Positions 8,315-16,766 of a DNA stretch of 64,000 nucleotides are shown here, one piece after another. Source of the DNA: JBGCDD01 sp045105075 (GTDB taxonomy: Bacteria > Pseudomonadota > Alphaproteobacteria > Rhodobacterales > Rhodobacteraceae); contig JBGCDD010000022.1 in the NCBI GenBank assembly GCA_045105075.1, positions 6,603 through 70,602 on the forward strand, read 5' to 3'. The position numbers and the translations under genes were made by a program. Under the pieces are notes generated by a model. The model saw nothing but the letters and a program-made list of their open reading frames with translations, was not told the origin of the DNA and did no database searches. How positions within the stretch are numbered: position 1 is the first letter of the stretch; every line of letters begins with the position of its first letter.

Positions 8315-8401
8315 TAATTCGTTCCCTGTATCTGCGAAGGTCCCCGCCTTCGGTCCTTTCCAAGCCTAGAACTCTTGCGCCCAAGAGCAAGTCACGATTC
8401 T

Positions 8402-8413
8402 GCACTGCAGTGC
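8402..8413. promoter_or_regulatory. 12-bp palindrome GCACTGCAGTGC between divergent ABC genes
   Basis: A perfect palindrome lies in the 167-base gap between the binding-protein gene (minus) and the ATPase gene (plus). A second inverted repeat, GATTG/CAATC, follows at 8414-8429. The position suits an operator shared by both directions, but no regulator gene is adjacent. Confidence 0.4.
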
Positions 8414-8481
8414 GATTGGAGGTTCAATCCAGCCTGGGTTCCGGTCTACCAAGGTGGCGTGATCCCTGTGAAAGCCTTCTT

Positions 8482-9222
8482 ATGACCCATGCCGCGATTG
8501 AAATGTCCAACGTCAGCAAATGGTTCGGCGACTTTCAGGTCCTCAAAGACATCACTTTAACGATCCGACAAGGCGAGCGCGTGGTGGTGTGCGGCCCTTC
8601 CGGATCGGGCAAATCGACTTTGGTGCGTTGTATCAATCGGCTTGAGCAGCACCAACAGGGCGACATTCACCTTGGAGGTGTTTTGCTGGACGACAGCGCG
8701 CAGGCCAGCGCCGCAATCCGCTCGGACGTTGGCATGGTGTTTCAGCAGTTTAACCTTTTTCCCCACCTCAGCGTGCTCGACAACCTCACTTTGGGCCCGA
8801 TGAAGGCGCGCGGACTGAGCCGCCAAAACGCGCATGAGCTGGCGTTGCGCTATCTCGAGCGGGTTCGAATCCCCGAGCAGGCCGACAAAAAACCAGGGCA
8901 GCGTTCGGGCGCGCAACAGCAGCGCGTGGCCATCGCGCGCTCACTCTGTATGGAGCCAAAGGTCTTGCTATTTGATGAACCAACCTCGGCGCTGGACCCG
9001 GAAATGATTTCGGAAGTGCTGGATGTGATGGTTGAACTCGCGGATGAGGGCATGACCATGATCGTGGTCACCCACGAGATGGGGTTCGCGCGCAAAGTGG
9101 CCGACAAAATGGTGTTCATGGACGGCGGCGAGATCGTAGAAAGCGGCCCCCCCGGCCCCTTCTTTGAGGCGCCAAAATCCGAACGTTGCACTGCGTTTTT
9201 GCAAAAAATTCTCCAGCATTAG
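8482..9222 (+). CDS. polar amino-acid ABC transporter ATPase with altered signature motif
   Basis: The frame is open from 8308, but family homology starts at the ATG at 8482 (MTHAAIEMSNVSKWFGDFQVL), giving 246 residues. Walker A GPSGSGKST, Q-loop VFQQFNLFPH, Walker B LLFDEPTSALD and the switch His (VVTHEMGF) are all present. The ABC signature, normally LSGGQQQR, reads RSGAQQQR, with Leu to Arg and Gly to Ala. It energises uptake with the permease 12 bases downstream. Confidence 0.88.
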   Translation: MTHAAIEMSNVSKWFGDFQVLKDITLTIRQGERVVVCGPSGSGKSTLVRCINRLEQHQQGDIHLGGVLLDDSAQASAAIRSDVGMVFQQFNLFPHLSVLDNLTLGPMKARGLSRQNAHELALRYLERVRIPEQADKKPGQRSGAQQQRVAIARSLCMEPKVLLFDEPTSALDPEMISEVLDVMVELADEGMTMIVVTHEMGFARKVADKMVFMDGGEIVESGPPGPFFEAPKSERCTAFLQKILQH

Positions 9223-9234
9223 AAAGCTTTAACC

Positions 9235-9996
9235 ATGCTGCGCGCCCTTGCCCTGATGTCCGTTTTTTTGCTGTTGGCGAGTTGTTCATCGTCGACAAAT
9301 TGGGGCTGGTATGTGGTTGACCCGACCAAGGCCAACGGCTGGGTCAACCTGCGGTTTTTGATGAACGGCTTTGCCGACACGATTTTACTGTCGCTGATTG
9401 CGGCGTTTGGGTCGATGACTTTGGGGCTGATGGTGGCCTTGCCGGGACTATCGCATCGCTGGTATTTGCGCTGGTTCAATCGCGGCTACGTTGAGCTCAT
9501 CCGCGCGATTCCACTGTTGCCGATGTTGTTTTGGGTGTTTTACGGCCTACCCGTCGTGTTCAAATCCATGGGACTGAACGTGCCAATCGACCCGTTTTGG
9601 GGCGCAATCATCACATTGGCCGTCTCCGACAGCGCCTTTACCGCAGAAATCTACCGCGCCGGAATCCAATCCATCGCCCGCGGCCAGTCCGAGGCGGCCA
9701 AGACCATCGGCCTGAATTATGCGCAAACCATGCGCTATGTGATACTGCCTCAGGCGATCCGCCGTATCCTGCCACCACTGGCCAACCAGTTCATTTATAT
9801 CGTAAAAATGTCGGCCTTCGCGAGCGTCATCGGCATGCAGGAACTGACCCGACGCGCCAACGAACTGGTGGTCACCGAATACCGACCGCTGGAAATTTAC
9901 ACCGTGCTGATCCTGGAGTATCTGGTTTTGGTCTTGATCATCAGCCAGGCGGTGCGTTGGCTCGAGCGGCGCATGGGTGCGGATGAACGTGGTTAG
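9235..9996 (+). CDS. polar amino-acid ABC transporter permease (HisM/GlnP type)
   Basis: The 253-residue membrane protein has the EAA-loop region typical of this class (GQSEAAKTIGLNYAQTMRYV) and several hydrophobic spans. The N-terminus contains a lipobox-like LLASCSSS before the first core span, unusual for a permease; a later start is possible but no better ribosome site was seen. Only one permease gene is present, so a homodimeric channel is likely. The stop overlaps the stop of the convergent TRAP gene by 4 bases. Confidence 0.88.
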   Translation: MLRALALMSVFLLLASCSSSTNWGWYVVDPTKANGWVNLRFLMNGFADTILLSLIAAFGSMTLGLMVALPGLSHRWYLRWFNRGYVELIRAIPLLPMLFWVFYGLPVVFKSMGLNVPIDPFWGAIITLAVSDSAFTAEIYRAGIQSIARGQSEAAKTIGLNYAQTMRYVILPQAIRRILPPLANQFIYIVKMSAFASVIGMQELTRRANELVVTEYRPLEIYTVLILEYLVLVLIISQAVRWLERRMGADERG

Positions 9997-11879
9997 GCCG
10001 ATGCCGGTGCGCGGCGAAGAAACACCATCGCAACGAGCCCACCCAAAAAGCCCAAGGTTTTGATCCAATAGGTGAAATCAGCCTGCGCTGGCCACATCAA
10101 TGCAATGCCGCAAACGATGAGAATGAGACGCGCGTAAATCGGCAGCGGCGCGGTCAGAAAACCCACCAATCCGGACGTGACGAGGTAAACCGCGACGCCT
10201 GTGCTCAGCACAGCGGTGATGATCTCGATGCCGGACCCGCTGAACAGCAACGCCGGCGTCGCAACAAACAAAAACGGCACCACAAAAGCGGGCCAGGCGA
10301 TGCGCACGGCTTCGAACCCTGTGGCCATCGGCGGCGCCTTGGCCATATTGGCGGCGACAAATGCCGCAATCGCAACCGGCGGAGTCAACATCGACAGCAT
10401 ACCGAAATAAAGCACAAACAAATGCGCCGCCATCGGCTCAAGCCCCAATTGTACCAAAGGAGGCGCGGCAAGCGTGGACAACAGCAGGTAAACCCCGACC
10501 GTCGGCAACCCCATACCCAGCAAAATACACACCGCCGCCGTCACCAGCAGCAGCAGGATCAGGCTGCTTTTTCCCAATTGCACCAGGAAAAACCCCATCC
10601 CAAAGGACAGGCCCGAGCGCGCAAACAGCCCAATGATCATTCCCGCGATGGCGCAGATCAACACCACCTCAACCGCTGCCTTGCCCGAGCGGATCAACAC
10701 CTGCAGCAGCGCGCGCGCCTGAATGCGTCCGCCGTCGTAAGTGCGTACCAAGGATAGCAGGAAAAGCGATAACACAGCGTAAAGACAGGCGGTTTCCGGG
10801 CGCATATTCATCACAAAAAGCCCGCCCAACAGCACCACAAACGGCACAATCACAAACCAGCCCTTGCGCAAAACATCGCCCGCGCGCGGAATGCGGGCGG
10901 CATCCACCGGCGCAATGTTCAGTCGCCCGGCTTCGAAATCTGCGAACAAAAACAAGCTGAAATAGTACAAAATCGATGGCACCAGCGCGGCCAGCATCAC
11001 CTCGGAATAGGCAACCTGCAGGTTTTCGGCCAACAAAAACGCCGACGCCCCCATGATCGGTGGCATCAATTGCCCCCCCGTGGACGCCGCAGCCTCCAAC
11101 GCGCCGGCGGTTTTGGGTTTGTAACCACCGTCTTTCATCAGTGGAATCGTGATCGCGCCGGTCGAGGCCACATTCGATACCGCCGAGCCCGACACCGACC
11201 CGAACAATGCCGAGCCCAAAATCGCGATTTTGCCGGCCCCTCCGCGTGCCCGGCCTGTCAACGCAATCGAAAGATCCGAAAAGAACGCCGATCCGCCCGT
11301 CATGATCAGCAATTGCGCCAGGATCAAGAAGGGCATCACCACCGCGACCGCTATGTAAAGTGCGGCACCCGCCAAAGACGCACTGTCGAGCACCAGGAAG
11401 GTTAACAGTCGATCCCAACGGATAGCGCGGCTCTGCAATGGCCCGCTAAGCTGGTCGGCAAACAGTGCGTAAAGGCACACCGCTCCAAGGATCACAATCA
11501 GACTGAGGCCCATCGTTCGGCGAACAGATTCCAGAAGCAAAATCAAACCGATAGACGATACAATCAATGCTTCAACAGGGTGATAGAACACATTCTCGGA
11601 CAAGGTCGGAAAGCGCCAGGTCAGGTACACGCCAAAGCCCACCGCCGCCAGCGCCAACCCCTTGTCGAACACGCCAAATTTTGGCCGCGTCAAAAAGGCG
11701 ATGGCCATGGAACAGGCCAACACCAGGATCAAAATTTGCTCGGAATAGACCCGCACGCCAATCCACAGCGGCAGGCTCGACGACCAGACAATCGCCGCGA
11801 CGGTGGAAAACACCGCCAAACCCGCCACCACGCCCGACATCGCCGAGCGGGGTGGGTTCACTGAAGTTGCATCGGCCAT
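9993..11879 (-). CDS. TRAP transporter fused permease (DctQM-type, TAXI family)
   Basis: The 628-residue polytopic protein matches the fused 4TM/12TM TRAP permease that partners TAXI receptors. The large-domain signatures GSALFGSVSGSAVSNVASTG and GGQLMPPIMGASAFLLAENL are clear. It would use a sodium or proton gradient to import whatever the adjacent receptor binds. The receptor gene (11894-12841) lies just upstream in the same operon, 14 bases away. Confidence 0.93.
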   Translation of the reverse strand: MADATSVNPPRSAMSGVVAGLAVFSTVAAIVWSSSLPLWIGVRVYSEQILILVLACSMAIAFLTRPKFGVFDKGLALAAVGFGVYLTWRFPTLSENVFYHPVEALIVSSIGLILLLESVRRTMGLSLIVILGAVCLYALFADQLSGPLQSRAIRWDRLLTFLVLDSASLAGAALYIAVAVVMPFLILAQLLIMTGGSAFFSDLSIALTGRARGGAGKIAILGSALFGSVSGSAVSNVASTGAITIPLMKDGGYKPKTAGALEAAASTGGQLMPPIMGASAFLLAENLQVAYSEVMLAALVPSILYYFSLFLFADFEAGRLNIAPVDAARIPRAGDVLRKGWFVIVPFVVLLGGLFVMNMRPETACLYAVLSLFLLSLVRTYDGGRIQARALLQVLIRSGKAAVEVVLICAIAGMIIGLFARSGLSFGMGFFLVQLGKSSLILLLLVTAAVCILLGMGLPTVGVYLLLSTLAAPPLVQLGLEPMAAHLFVLYFGMLSMLTPPVAIAAFVAANMAKAPPMATGFEAVRIAWPAFVVPFLFVATPALLFSGSGIEIITAVLSTGVAVYLVTSGLVGFLTAPLPIYARLILIVCGIALMWPAQADFTYWIKTLGFLGGLVAMVFLRRAPASA

Positions 11880-11893
11880 TCCGAGCGCTCAGA

Positions 11894-12841
11894 TCAGTCG
11901 GTCCACTGGCCTTTTTCTTTGTAAAATTTGATCGCACCCGGGTGATAGTCCACACCCACATCTTTGGACATCACGTCAGTGGTGAAACCACGCCAAAACG
12001 GACCAGACGCCACCAGGTCAGCCTGTTTTTTATAAATGGCTTCAACTGCTTGATAGACGATGTCATCTGGGGTCGAAGCGGCGGCAAACAGCGTGTAATC
12101 GTAAACTGCGATGTTGGTTGGTCCCATGATTCCGGGTATGCCGCTGCTTTCGTCCAACGTTTGCAAGTAGCTTTGCGGCAGGTAACCTTGCATCGCAGCC
12201 AACGCCTCGGGGCTGTCATCGAAAGACAGGTATTTGATGCCCAAAGTCGCGTCAAATTCGCGGCTGTTTGCGGCGCCCACCACCACAATTGTCACATCCG
12301 TCGAGCCTTCGGAAAAACTGTTCCACATGCGCGGGAAGTTTGGCACCTGCACGCCGGTGACGTCGTCCGGGCTCATCCCGGCGGTGCTCAGATAGGCGCG
12401 CGTGACGAAATCACCCAATGCGCCATCGGCAAACACTGGCGCTCGCTTGCCCTTGAGATCCGATACACCGTTGATTCCACTATCTTTTCGCACAATATAC
12501 CCAGTGCGAAATGGCATCAGCGTCGCCACCATCTTGAGGTTTGGGTTGGGCCGCCCCTCCGACATCCCCTCGCCGTTCACCGCGTAATACAATTGCACCA
12601 CGTTCGAGATACCGAACTCCAGCTCGCCGGCGTTAACCAAAGGCATATAGTCAGCAGTGTTTGCCAATTCCTGCGGACGCAGCTGCAAATCCGACCCTTC
12701 CGACACAGCCGCTGCAAGTGCACGGCCAATCTGGCTGGTGCCGCCGCGCGACGTCGATCCAAGGGCGGCAATCTCGGCAATCGCGCTGCCAGTCATCGCC
12801 ATCGCCGCCATTGCGCCGATCAGAATGTGTTTCATTTTCAT
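11894..12841 (-). CDS. TAXI-family TRAP transporter periplasmic receptor
   Basis: The 315-residue protein has a signal peptide ending near residue 22 (MTGSAIA-EI) and the TAXI receptor fold (GSTSRGGTSQIGRALAAAV, GKRAPVFADGALGDF). AAGGAG lies six bases before the ATG at 12841. TAXI receptors bind carboxylates or amino acids; the ligand here cannot be told. The divergent FAD monooxygenase gene suggests an aromatic or heteroaromatic acid, but this is inference. Confidence 0.9.
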   Translation of the reverse strand: MKMKHILIGAMAAMAMTGSAIAEIAALGSTSRGGTSQIGRALAAAVSEGSDLQLRPQELANTADYMPLVNAGELEFGISNVVQLYYAVNGEGMSEGRPNPNLKMVATLMPFRTGYIVRKDSGINGVSDLKGKRAPVFADGALGDFVTRAYLSTAGMSPDDVTGVQVPNFPRMWNSFSEGSTDVTIVVVGAANSREFDATLGIKYLSFDDSPEALAAMQGYLPQSYLQTLDESSGIPGIMGPTNIAVYDYTLFAAASTPDDIVYQAVEAIYKKQADLVASGPFWRGFTTDVMSKDVGVDYHPGAIKFYKEKGQWTD

Positions 12842-12895
12842 CTTACTCTCCTTGTTACGATTTTATTATCTTGGCCGGTGCGCCCGGCTCTTTCC

Positions 12896-12924
12896 TTGTG
12901 GGCGAAATGTACTAATCATATAAC
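12896..12924 (+). promoter_or_regulatory. putative sigma-70 promoter for the FAD monooxygenase gene
   Basis: TTGTGG (12896-12901) and TATAAC (12919-12924) are separated by 17 bases, 26 bases upstream of the ATG at 12950. A GCCGG/CCGGC inverted repeat (12874-12888) lies between this promoter and the divergent TAXI receptor gene and could be an operator. Confidence 0.5.
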
Positions 12925-12949
12925 AATAACCCAAGCAGGAGCCAAAGCA

Positions 12950-14161
12950 ATGACCGACACGTCGCGCCGAATTTTGATTGCGGGCATGGGGCCGGCGGGA
13001 TTGGTCGCAGCACTGATCCTCAGCCGCGCCGGTTTGCCTGTCGCCGTGTTCGAGGCCGCGCCAGAACTGCCGACCGACCTGCGCGCCAGCACGTTTCATC
13101 CGCCGACGCTCGACATGTTGGCCACATTGGGCCTGGCCGATCTTTTGGTTGCGGATGGGTTGAAAGCGCCACAATATCAATGGCGTGACCGAAGAACCGG
13201 CGACGCTGCGACCTTTGATATGGCTTGCCTCGAGGGGATCACCGCCTATCCGTTCCGGTTGCAATGCGAGCAATTCAAACTGACCCGTGCCGCTGTCGCC
13301 GCACTGCGTGTTGAACCCTTGGCCGAGTTGCATTTTGGGTGTGCCGCGCGCGATGTGAAACAGGATGACACCAGCGTCACCCTGACGTTGGACACGCCCA
13401 ACGGAACGCGTCTGGAACGGGGCGCGTTCCTGATCGGCGCTGATGGTGCCTCTAGCGCGGTGCGGGGCGCGCTTGGCATCGACTTTCAGGGATTTACCTA
13501 TGCAGAGCAATGGGTTGTTGCAAGCACCCCAGTTGACTTTGCCGCTGTTATCCCCGGTCTCGCACCCGTCACCTACACCGCTGACCCCGACGAATGGTAC
13601 GTTCTGCTGCAAACCCGCGATCTGTGGCGCGTGCTGATCCCGGTTGCAGATGACGCGAACCCCAAAGAGGTTATGTCTGACGCCTTTATCGAGGCCAAGC
13701 TGCAAAGCATCGCGCCTCACGATGGCCCCTACCCCATCGCGCATCGCACGATTTACCGCGTGCACCAGCGGGTCGCCAACACCTATCACGTGGGCAGAGT
13801 CGCAATTGCCGGCGACGCCGCGCATATCAACAACCCTTTGGGCGGCATGGGCATGAACGGCGGCATCCACGACGCCGTCAACTTGGCGCAGAAACTTGAA
13901 CATATTGTGAACAACGGCGCGGATGTTGCGAAAATTCTTGATCATTACTCGTCGCAGCGCCGCGCGATTGCCGAAGAATACGTGCTGAACCACACCCATC
14001 AAAACAAGCAGGTGATCGAGGAAAGTGATCCGGAAAAACGCGCCGCTCATCTTGCAAAAATGCAAAAGGTTGCCGCGGATCCGGCTGCTTTGTTGGCGCA
14101 TGTACGCAAAGGCGCCATGATCGACGCGGTCGAAAAATCCATGGCAATCGAGCCTGTTTGA
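12950..14161 (+). CDS. FAD-dependent aromatic-type monooxygenase
   Basis: The open frame extends far upstream, but the gene starts at the ATG at 12950 (MTDTSRRILIAGMGPAGL) behind AGGAG at 12937-12941; 403 residues. Class A flavoprotein hydroxylase motifs are present: GMGPAG near the N-terminus for the ADP part of FAD, the DG motif GADGASSAVR, and GDAAHINNPLGGMGMNGGIHDAVNL for the flavin ribityl. Such enzymes hydroxylate aromatic or heteroaromatic acids with NAD(P)H and oxygen. The substrate is unknown; the divergent TRAP importer may deliver it. Confidence 0.9.
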   Translation: MTDTSRRILIAGMGPAGLVAALILSRAGLPVAVFEAAPELPTDLRASTFHPPTLDMLATLGLADLLVADGLKAPQYQWRDRRTGDAATFDMACLEGITAYPFRLQCEQFKLTRAAVAALRVEPLAELHFGCAARDVKQDDTSVTLTLDTPNGTRLERGAFLIGADGASSAVRGALGIDFQGFTYAEQWVVASTPVDFAAVIPGLAPVTYTADPDEWYVLLQTRDLWRVLIPVADDANPKEVMSDAFIEAKLQSIAPHDGPYPIAHRTIYRVHQRVANTYHVGRVAIAGDAAHINNPLGGMGMNGGIHDAVNLAQKLEHIVNNGADVAKILDHYSSQRRAIAEEYVLNHTHQNKQVIEESDPEKRAAHLAKMQKVAADPAALLAHVRKGAMIDAVEKSMAIEPV

Positions 14162-14169
14162 CACAATAT

Positions 14170-14964
14170 TCATAAAATCAACGGCGGCGCGCCGGTGTCT
14201 TCGCGGCACGCCGCAGGGTCCGATGCGTCCCAAAATTTACCAACAAAACGCGCCGCAGTGATCCCGTCTGATGCCTCGGATGCAATCCAGCAGAGCGCGT
14301 CGTTCATCACATCGGCACCCAGCAAATTGGCGTAGGTCCCGACCCGGGCACCGGGAATGAAATCGGTGTCCGTCGGCCCGCCAGGCAGCAAAATGTTGCA
14401 GGTCACGCCCGTGCCTTCAAGATCCTGCGCAAACACCCGCGTCATGGCGTCAAGCGCTGCTTTACTTGGGCCATAGGGCGCATACCCCCTGCGCACCATC
14501 GTCACGCGGCTGGTCGATATCCCAATGATCCGACCCCAGCCTTGCGCGATCATCGAAGGCGCCACAGCACGCGCCATCAAGAACGGACCAGTGATGTTTG
14601 AGCGTACGATTTCCGACCAATCATCCGGCTCGGTTTGCCAAAATTTGACGGGTTCAGTATGGAAGCTCTCCGAGATTTCGCGCGGGCCGCGACCCGCATT
14701 GTTAACCAACACATCGACCCGACCAAAGCGATCCAAGGTCTCGGCAACCGTTCGGTTTGCATCTTCCGCCAGACCCGCATCACTCAAACTGTACATAACA
14801 CGATCAGGATTGTACAAATTTGCAAGATTTTCGGTGGCCAGCATCAGATTTTCACGGCTGCGGGCACCGGTCAAAACCACATTGAAACCGGCCTCGAGCA
14901 TCGCCGCCGCGAAACGGAACCCAATGCCGCGACTGGCTCCTGTTATGATTGCCACGCGCCGCAT
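14170..14964 (-). CDS. short-chain dehydrogenase/reductase
   Basis: The 264-residue SDR has TGASRGIG, NNAG and the catalytic Ser and YGPSK motif. The start is set at the ATG at 14964, which shares a base with the upstream gene's stop (TGATG). It ends the long minus-strand operon. SDRs oxidise or reduce hydroxyl/keto groups; the substrate is not evident. Confidence 0.9.
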   Translation of the reverse strand: MRRVAIITGASRGIGFRFAAAMLEAGFNVVLTGARSRENLMLATENLANLYNPDRVMYSLSDAGLAEDANRTVAETLDRFGRVDVLVNNAGRGPREISESFHTEPVKFWQTEPDDWSEIVRSNITGPFLMARAVAPSMIAQGWGRIIGISTSRVTMVRRGYAPYGPSKAALDAMTRVFAQDLEGTGVTCNILLPGGPTDTDFIPGARVGTYANLLGADVMNDALCWIASEASDGITAARFVGKFWDASDPAACREDTGAPPLIL

Positions 14965-15707
14965 CAATGATCCGAAAACAACCAGCCGTGATCGTCAAAT
15001 TGATCAGTAATCCCCATCGCCCGCAGCGCATGCCAATAGGTCGCCGCATTGATCGCGATCACCGGTTTGCCCAGCTCCGCTTCCATCTCGCGGCTGAGTG
15101 CCACCATTGACATATTGGTTCCCACCTGCACCCACGCATCAATGGTGTCGTCATCCATCTCTCTGATATGATTACGTAATTCCTCTGGCTGCACATGCGC
15201 GATATTCACCGGGCTGGTGCATTTCAGGCCACGAAACTTACGCACTTCGAAACCGCAATCCGTAAAAAACCGCGTCACTTCCCGGTCTGACACAGGCTGA
15301 TAGGGCGAGATCACCGCGATCCGTTTCGCCCCGGTCAAGTTCAGCGCAGCTTCGCAGGCAAAAGATCCCGCCGACACCGAAACCCCAGCAAAATCAGCCA
15401 GCTCCAACATACGCTTTTCTGACGCCGCGCGCCCATCCCAAAACATCAACGCTGACATGCCCATGACCAAATAATCGGGCTGACACGTCATGCAACGTTC
15501 AACACAATCGTTCAGCGTGGCGCCGATCGCTTCGACCAAAGCAACAAAGTCTTCATCATTGTGAACTGGCATATTTGGCACATAGATGCGCCCAAAATGG
15601 TTGGTGACACCCGGCACCCGCAACGCCTCCATATCGGGCTGCACAATGGTGTTCGTGCTGGGGGCAACAACGGCAAATTTACATCTGAAACCAAGGGCGT
15701 CTGGCAT
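14964..15707 (-). CDS. arylmalonate decarboxylase/Asp-Glu-hydantoin racemase-like protein lacking the catalytic Cys
   Basis: From the ATG at 15707 (MPDALGF) the protein has 247 residues. It aligns with arylmalonate decarboxylase and maleate isomerase: N-terminal SALMFWDG region, then a C-terminal block with EMEAELGKPVIAINAATYWHALRAMG. The C-terminal catalytic Cys (Cys188 of the decarboxylase) is replaced by Gly196 in QVGTNMS, and the N-terminal position is also Gly (G83 in MGMSA). A racemase or decarboxylase using a cysteine base is therefore unlikely at the usual positions. Operon context suggests a hydantoin-pathway role, not proven. Confidence 0.82.
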   Translation of the reverse strand: MPDALGFRCKFAVVAPSTNTIVQPDMEALRVPGVTNHFGRIYVPNMPVHNDEDFVALVEAIGATLNDCVERCMTCQPDYLVMGMSALMFWDGRAASEKRMLELADFAGVSVSAGSFACEAALNLTGAKRIAVISPYQPVSDREVTRFFTDCGFEVRKFRGLKCTSPVNIAHVQPEELRNHIREMDDDTIDAWVQVGTNMSMVALSREMEAELGKPVIAINAATYWHALRAMGITDQFDDHGWLFSDH

Positions 15708-15711
15708 GTTC

Positions 15712-16758
15712 TTAATCCATCGGTTTGCGTCCACGGATCAGTTGGGAAATCGCCACCGCAATCACCAAACCGCCTCCGTAGAACAGGTTTTGCACAAAAC
15801 TATCCACACCTAAAAAGTTCAGCCCCATAATGCCTGTGGACAGGAAAAACACGGCAACGAACGCGCCGGGTGCGTTGAACCGGCCGGGGTAAATAGCGGT
15901 TGACCCCAGAAAGGCAGCGGCGAAAGCTGGCAGCAAAAAGGCCAGTGCGGAACTGGGGTCGGCCGCACCGCGCATGCCTGTGTAAAGCACGCCAGCAAAC
16001 GCCGCCATGGTTGATGAGGCGATCAAAGCTCCGGTGCGCACCTTGGTCACATCGACCCCCGAAAGACGCGCCACCTCGCGGCCCCGTCCCACGAAAAGCA
16101 TTCGGCGACCAAGCGCAGTGTGTTGAAAAACATACCAAATCGCGATTGTCAGAACCAGCGCATAGTAAAATCCGACGGGGATGCCCAGAAAACGGGTCAG
16201 GATCACGGCCTTGATCAAACCCATCGACACGCCTGCAATTGTGCCGCTGTCTGAAAGCCACAGGATCAGCCCCCCCACGAAGTACCCTGTGCCCAGTGTA
16301 ACAATGAGAGAGAACACCTTGAAATATATGATGAAAAAGGCATTCACCGCCCCAACAAGTGCCCCGGCGATCAACGCCACAAGGATCGCGCCGCCAATGG
16401 GAAAGCCCATTTTGACGTTCAGCACCGCGATGATCATCGAGCTTAGCCCCATAACCGCGGCCACCGACAGATCAAAATCGCCCGTGGTAAGCGGGATGAT
16501 CAGCGCCAGCGTCAGCACCACAACCATCGCGTTGCTGCCCAGCATGCTCGCATAGGAATTCCACGCAAACATCTGAACGGGCTTGAAAAATCCAAGGATC
16601 AGAATGATCGCAACCCAGGCCACCAACAGCCCGTACTTCTCAAACCAATCCTTCCAACTGAACGCGCTGACATGCGACGCACCCTCCACGCTGGCTTCCA
16701 GCGCCTGGATCTTCGCCTCCAATTTGGCGATCCGGTCTTCATAGGCATCCGGTGTCAT
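15712..16758 (-). CDS. sugar-type ABC transporter permease (RbsC-like) with N-terminal coiled coil
   Basis: The start is the ATG at 16758 (MTPDAYEDR), 8 bases after the ATPase stop; 348 residues. The core is RbsC-like with many hydrophobic spans and the segment GDFDLSVAAVMGLSSM. Before the first span lies a heptad-rich helix YEDRIAKLEAKIQALE (residues 6-21), absent from ordinary RbsC proteins and closely similar to the N-terminus of HyuA from the same operon. It forms the channel with the ATPase and binding protein just upstream. Confidence 0.9.
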   Translation of the reverse strand: MTPDAYEDRIAKLEAKIQALEASVEGASHVSAFSWKDWFEKYGLLVAWVAIILILGFFKPVQMFAWNSYASMLGSNAMVVVLTLALIIPLTTGDFDLSVAAVMGLSSMIIAVLNVKMGFPIGGAILVALIAGALVGAVNAFFIIYFKVFSLIVTLGTGYFVGGLILWLSDSGTIAGVSMGLIKAVILTRFLGIPVGFYYALVLTIAIWYVFQHTALGRRMLFVGRGREVARLSGVDVTKVRTGALIASSTMAAFAGVLYTGMRGAADPSSALAFLLPAFAAAFLGSTAIYPGRFNAPGAFVAVFFLSTGIMGLNFLGVDSFVQNLFYGGGLVIAVAISQLIRGRKPMD

Positions 16759-16766
16759 AGCGGTCC

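Noticed and set aside
11567..12949. Long N-terminal extension of the FAD monooxygenase frame
   Set aside because: It is antisense to the TRAP permease and receptor genes; homology, promoter and ribosome site place the start at 12950.
12866..14233. 455-codon minus-strand frame opposite the FAD monooxygenase gene
   Set aside because: Shadow of a strongly coding plus-strand gene; no recognisable motif.
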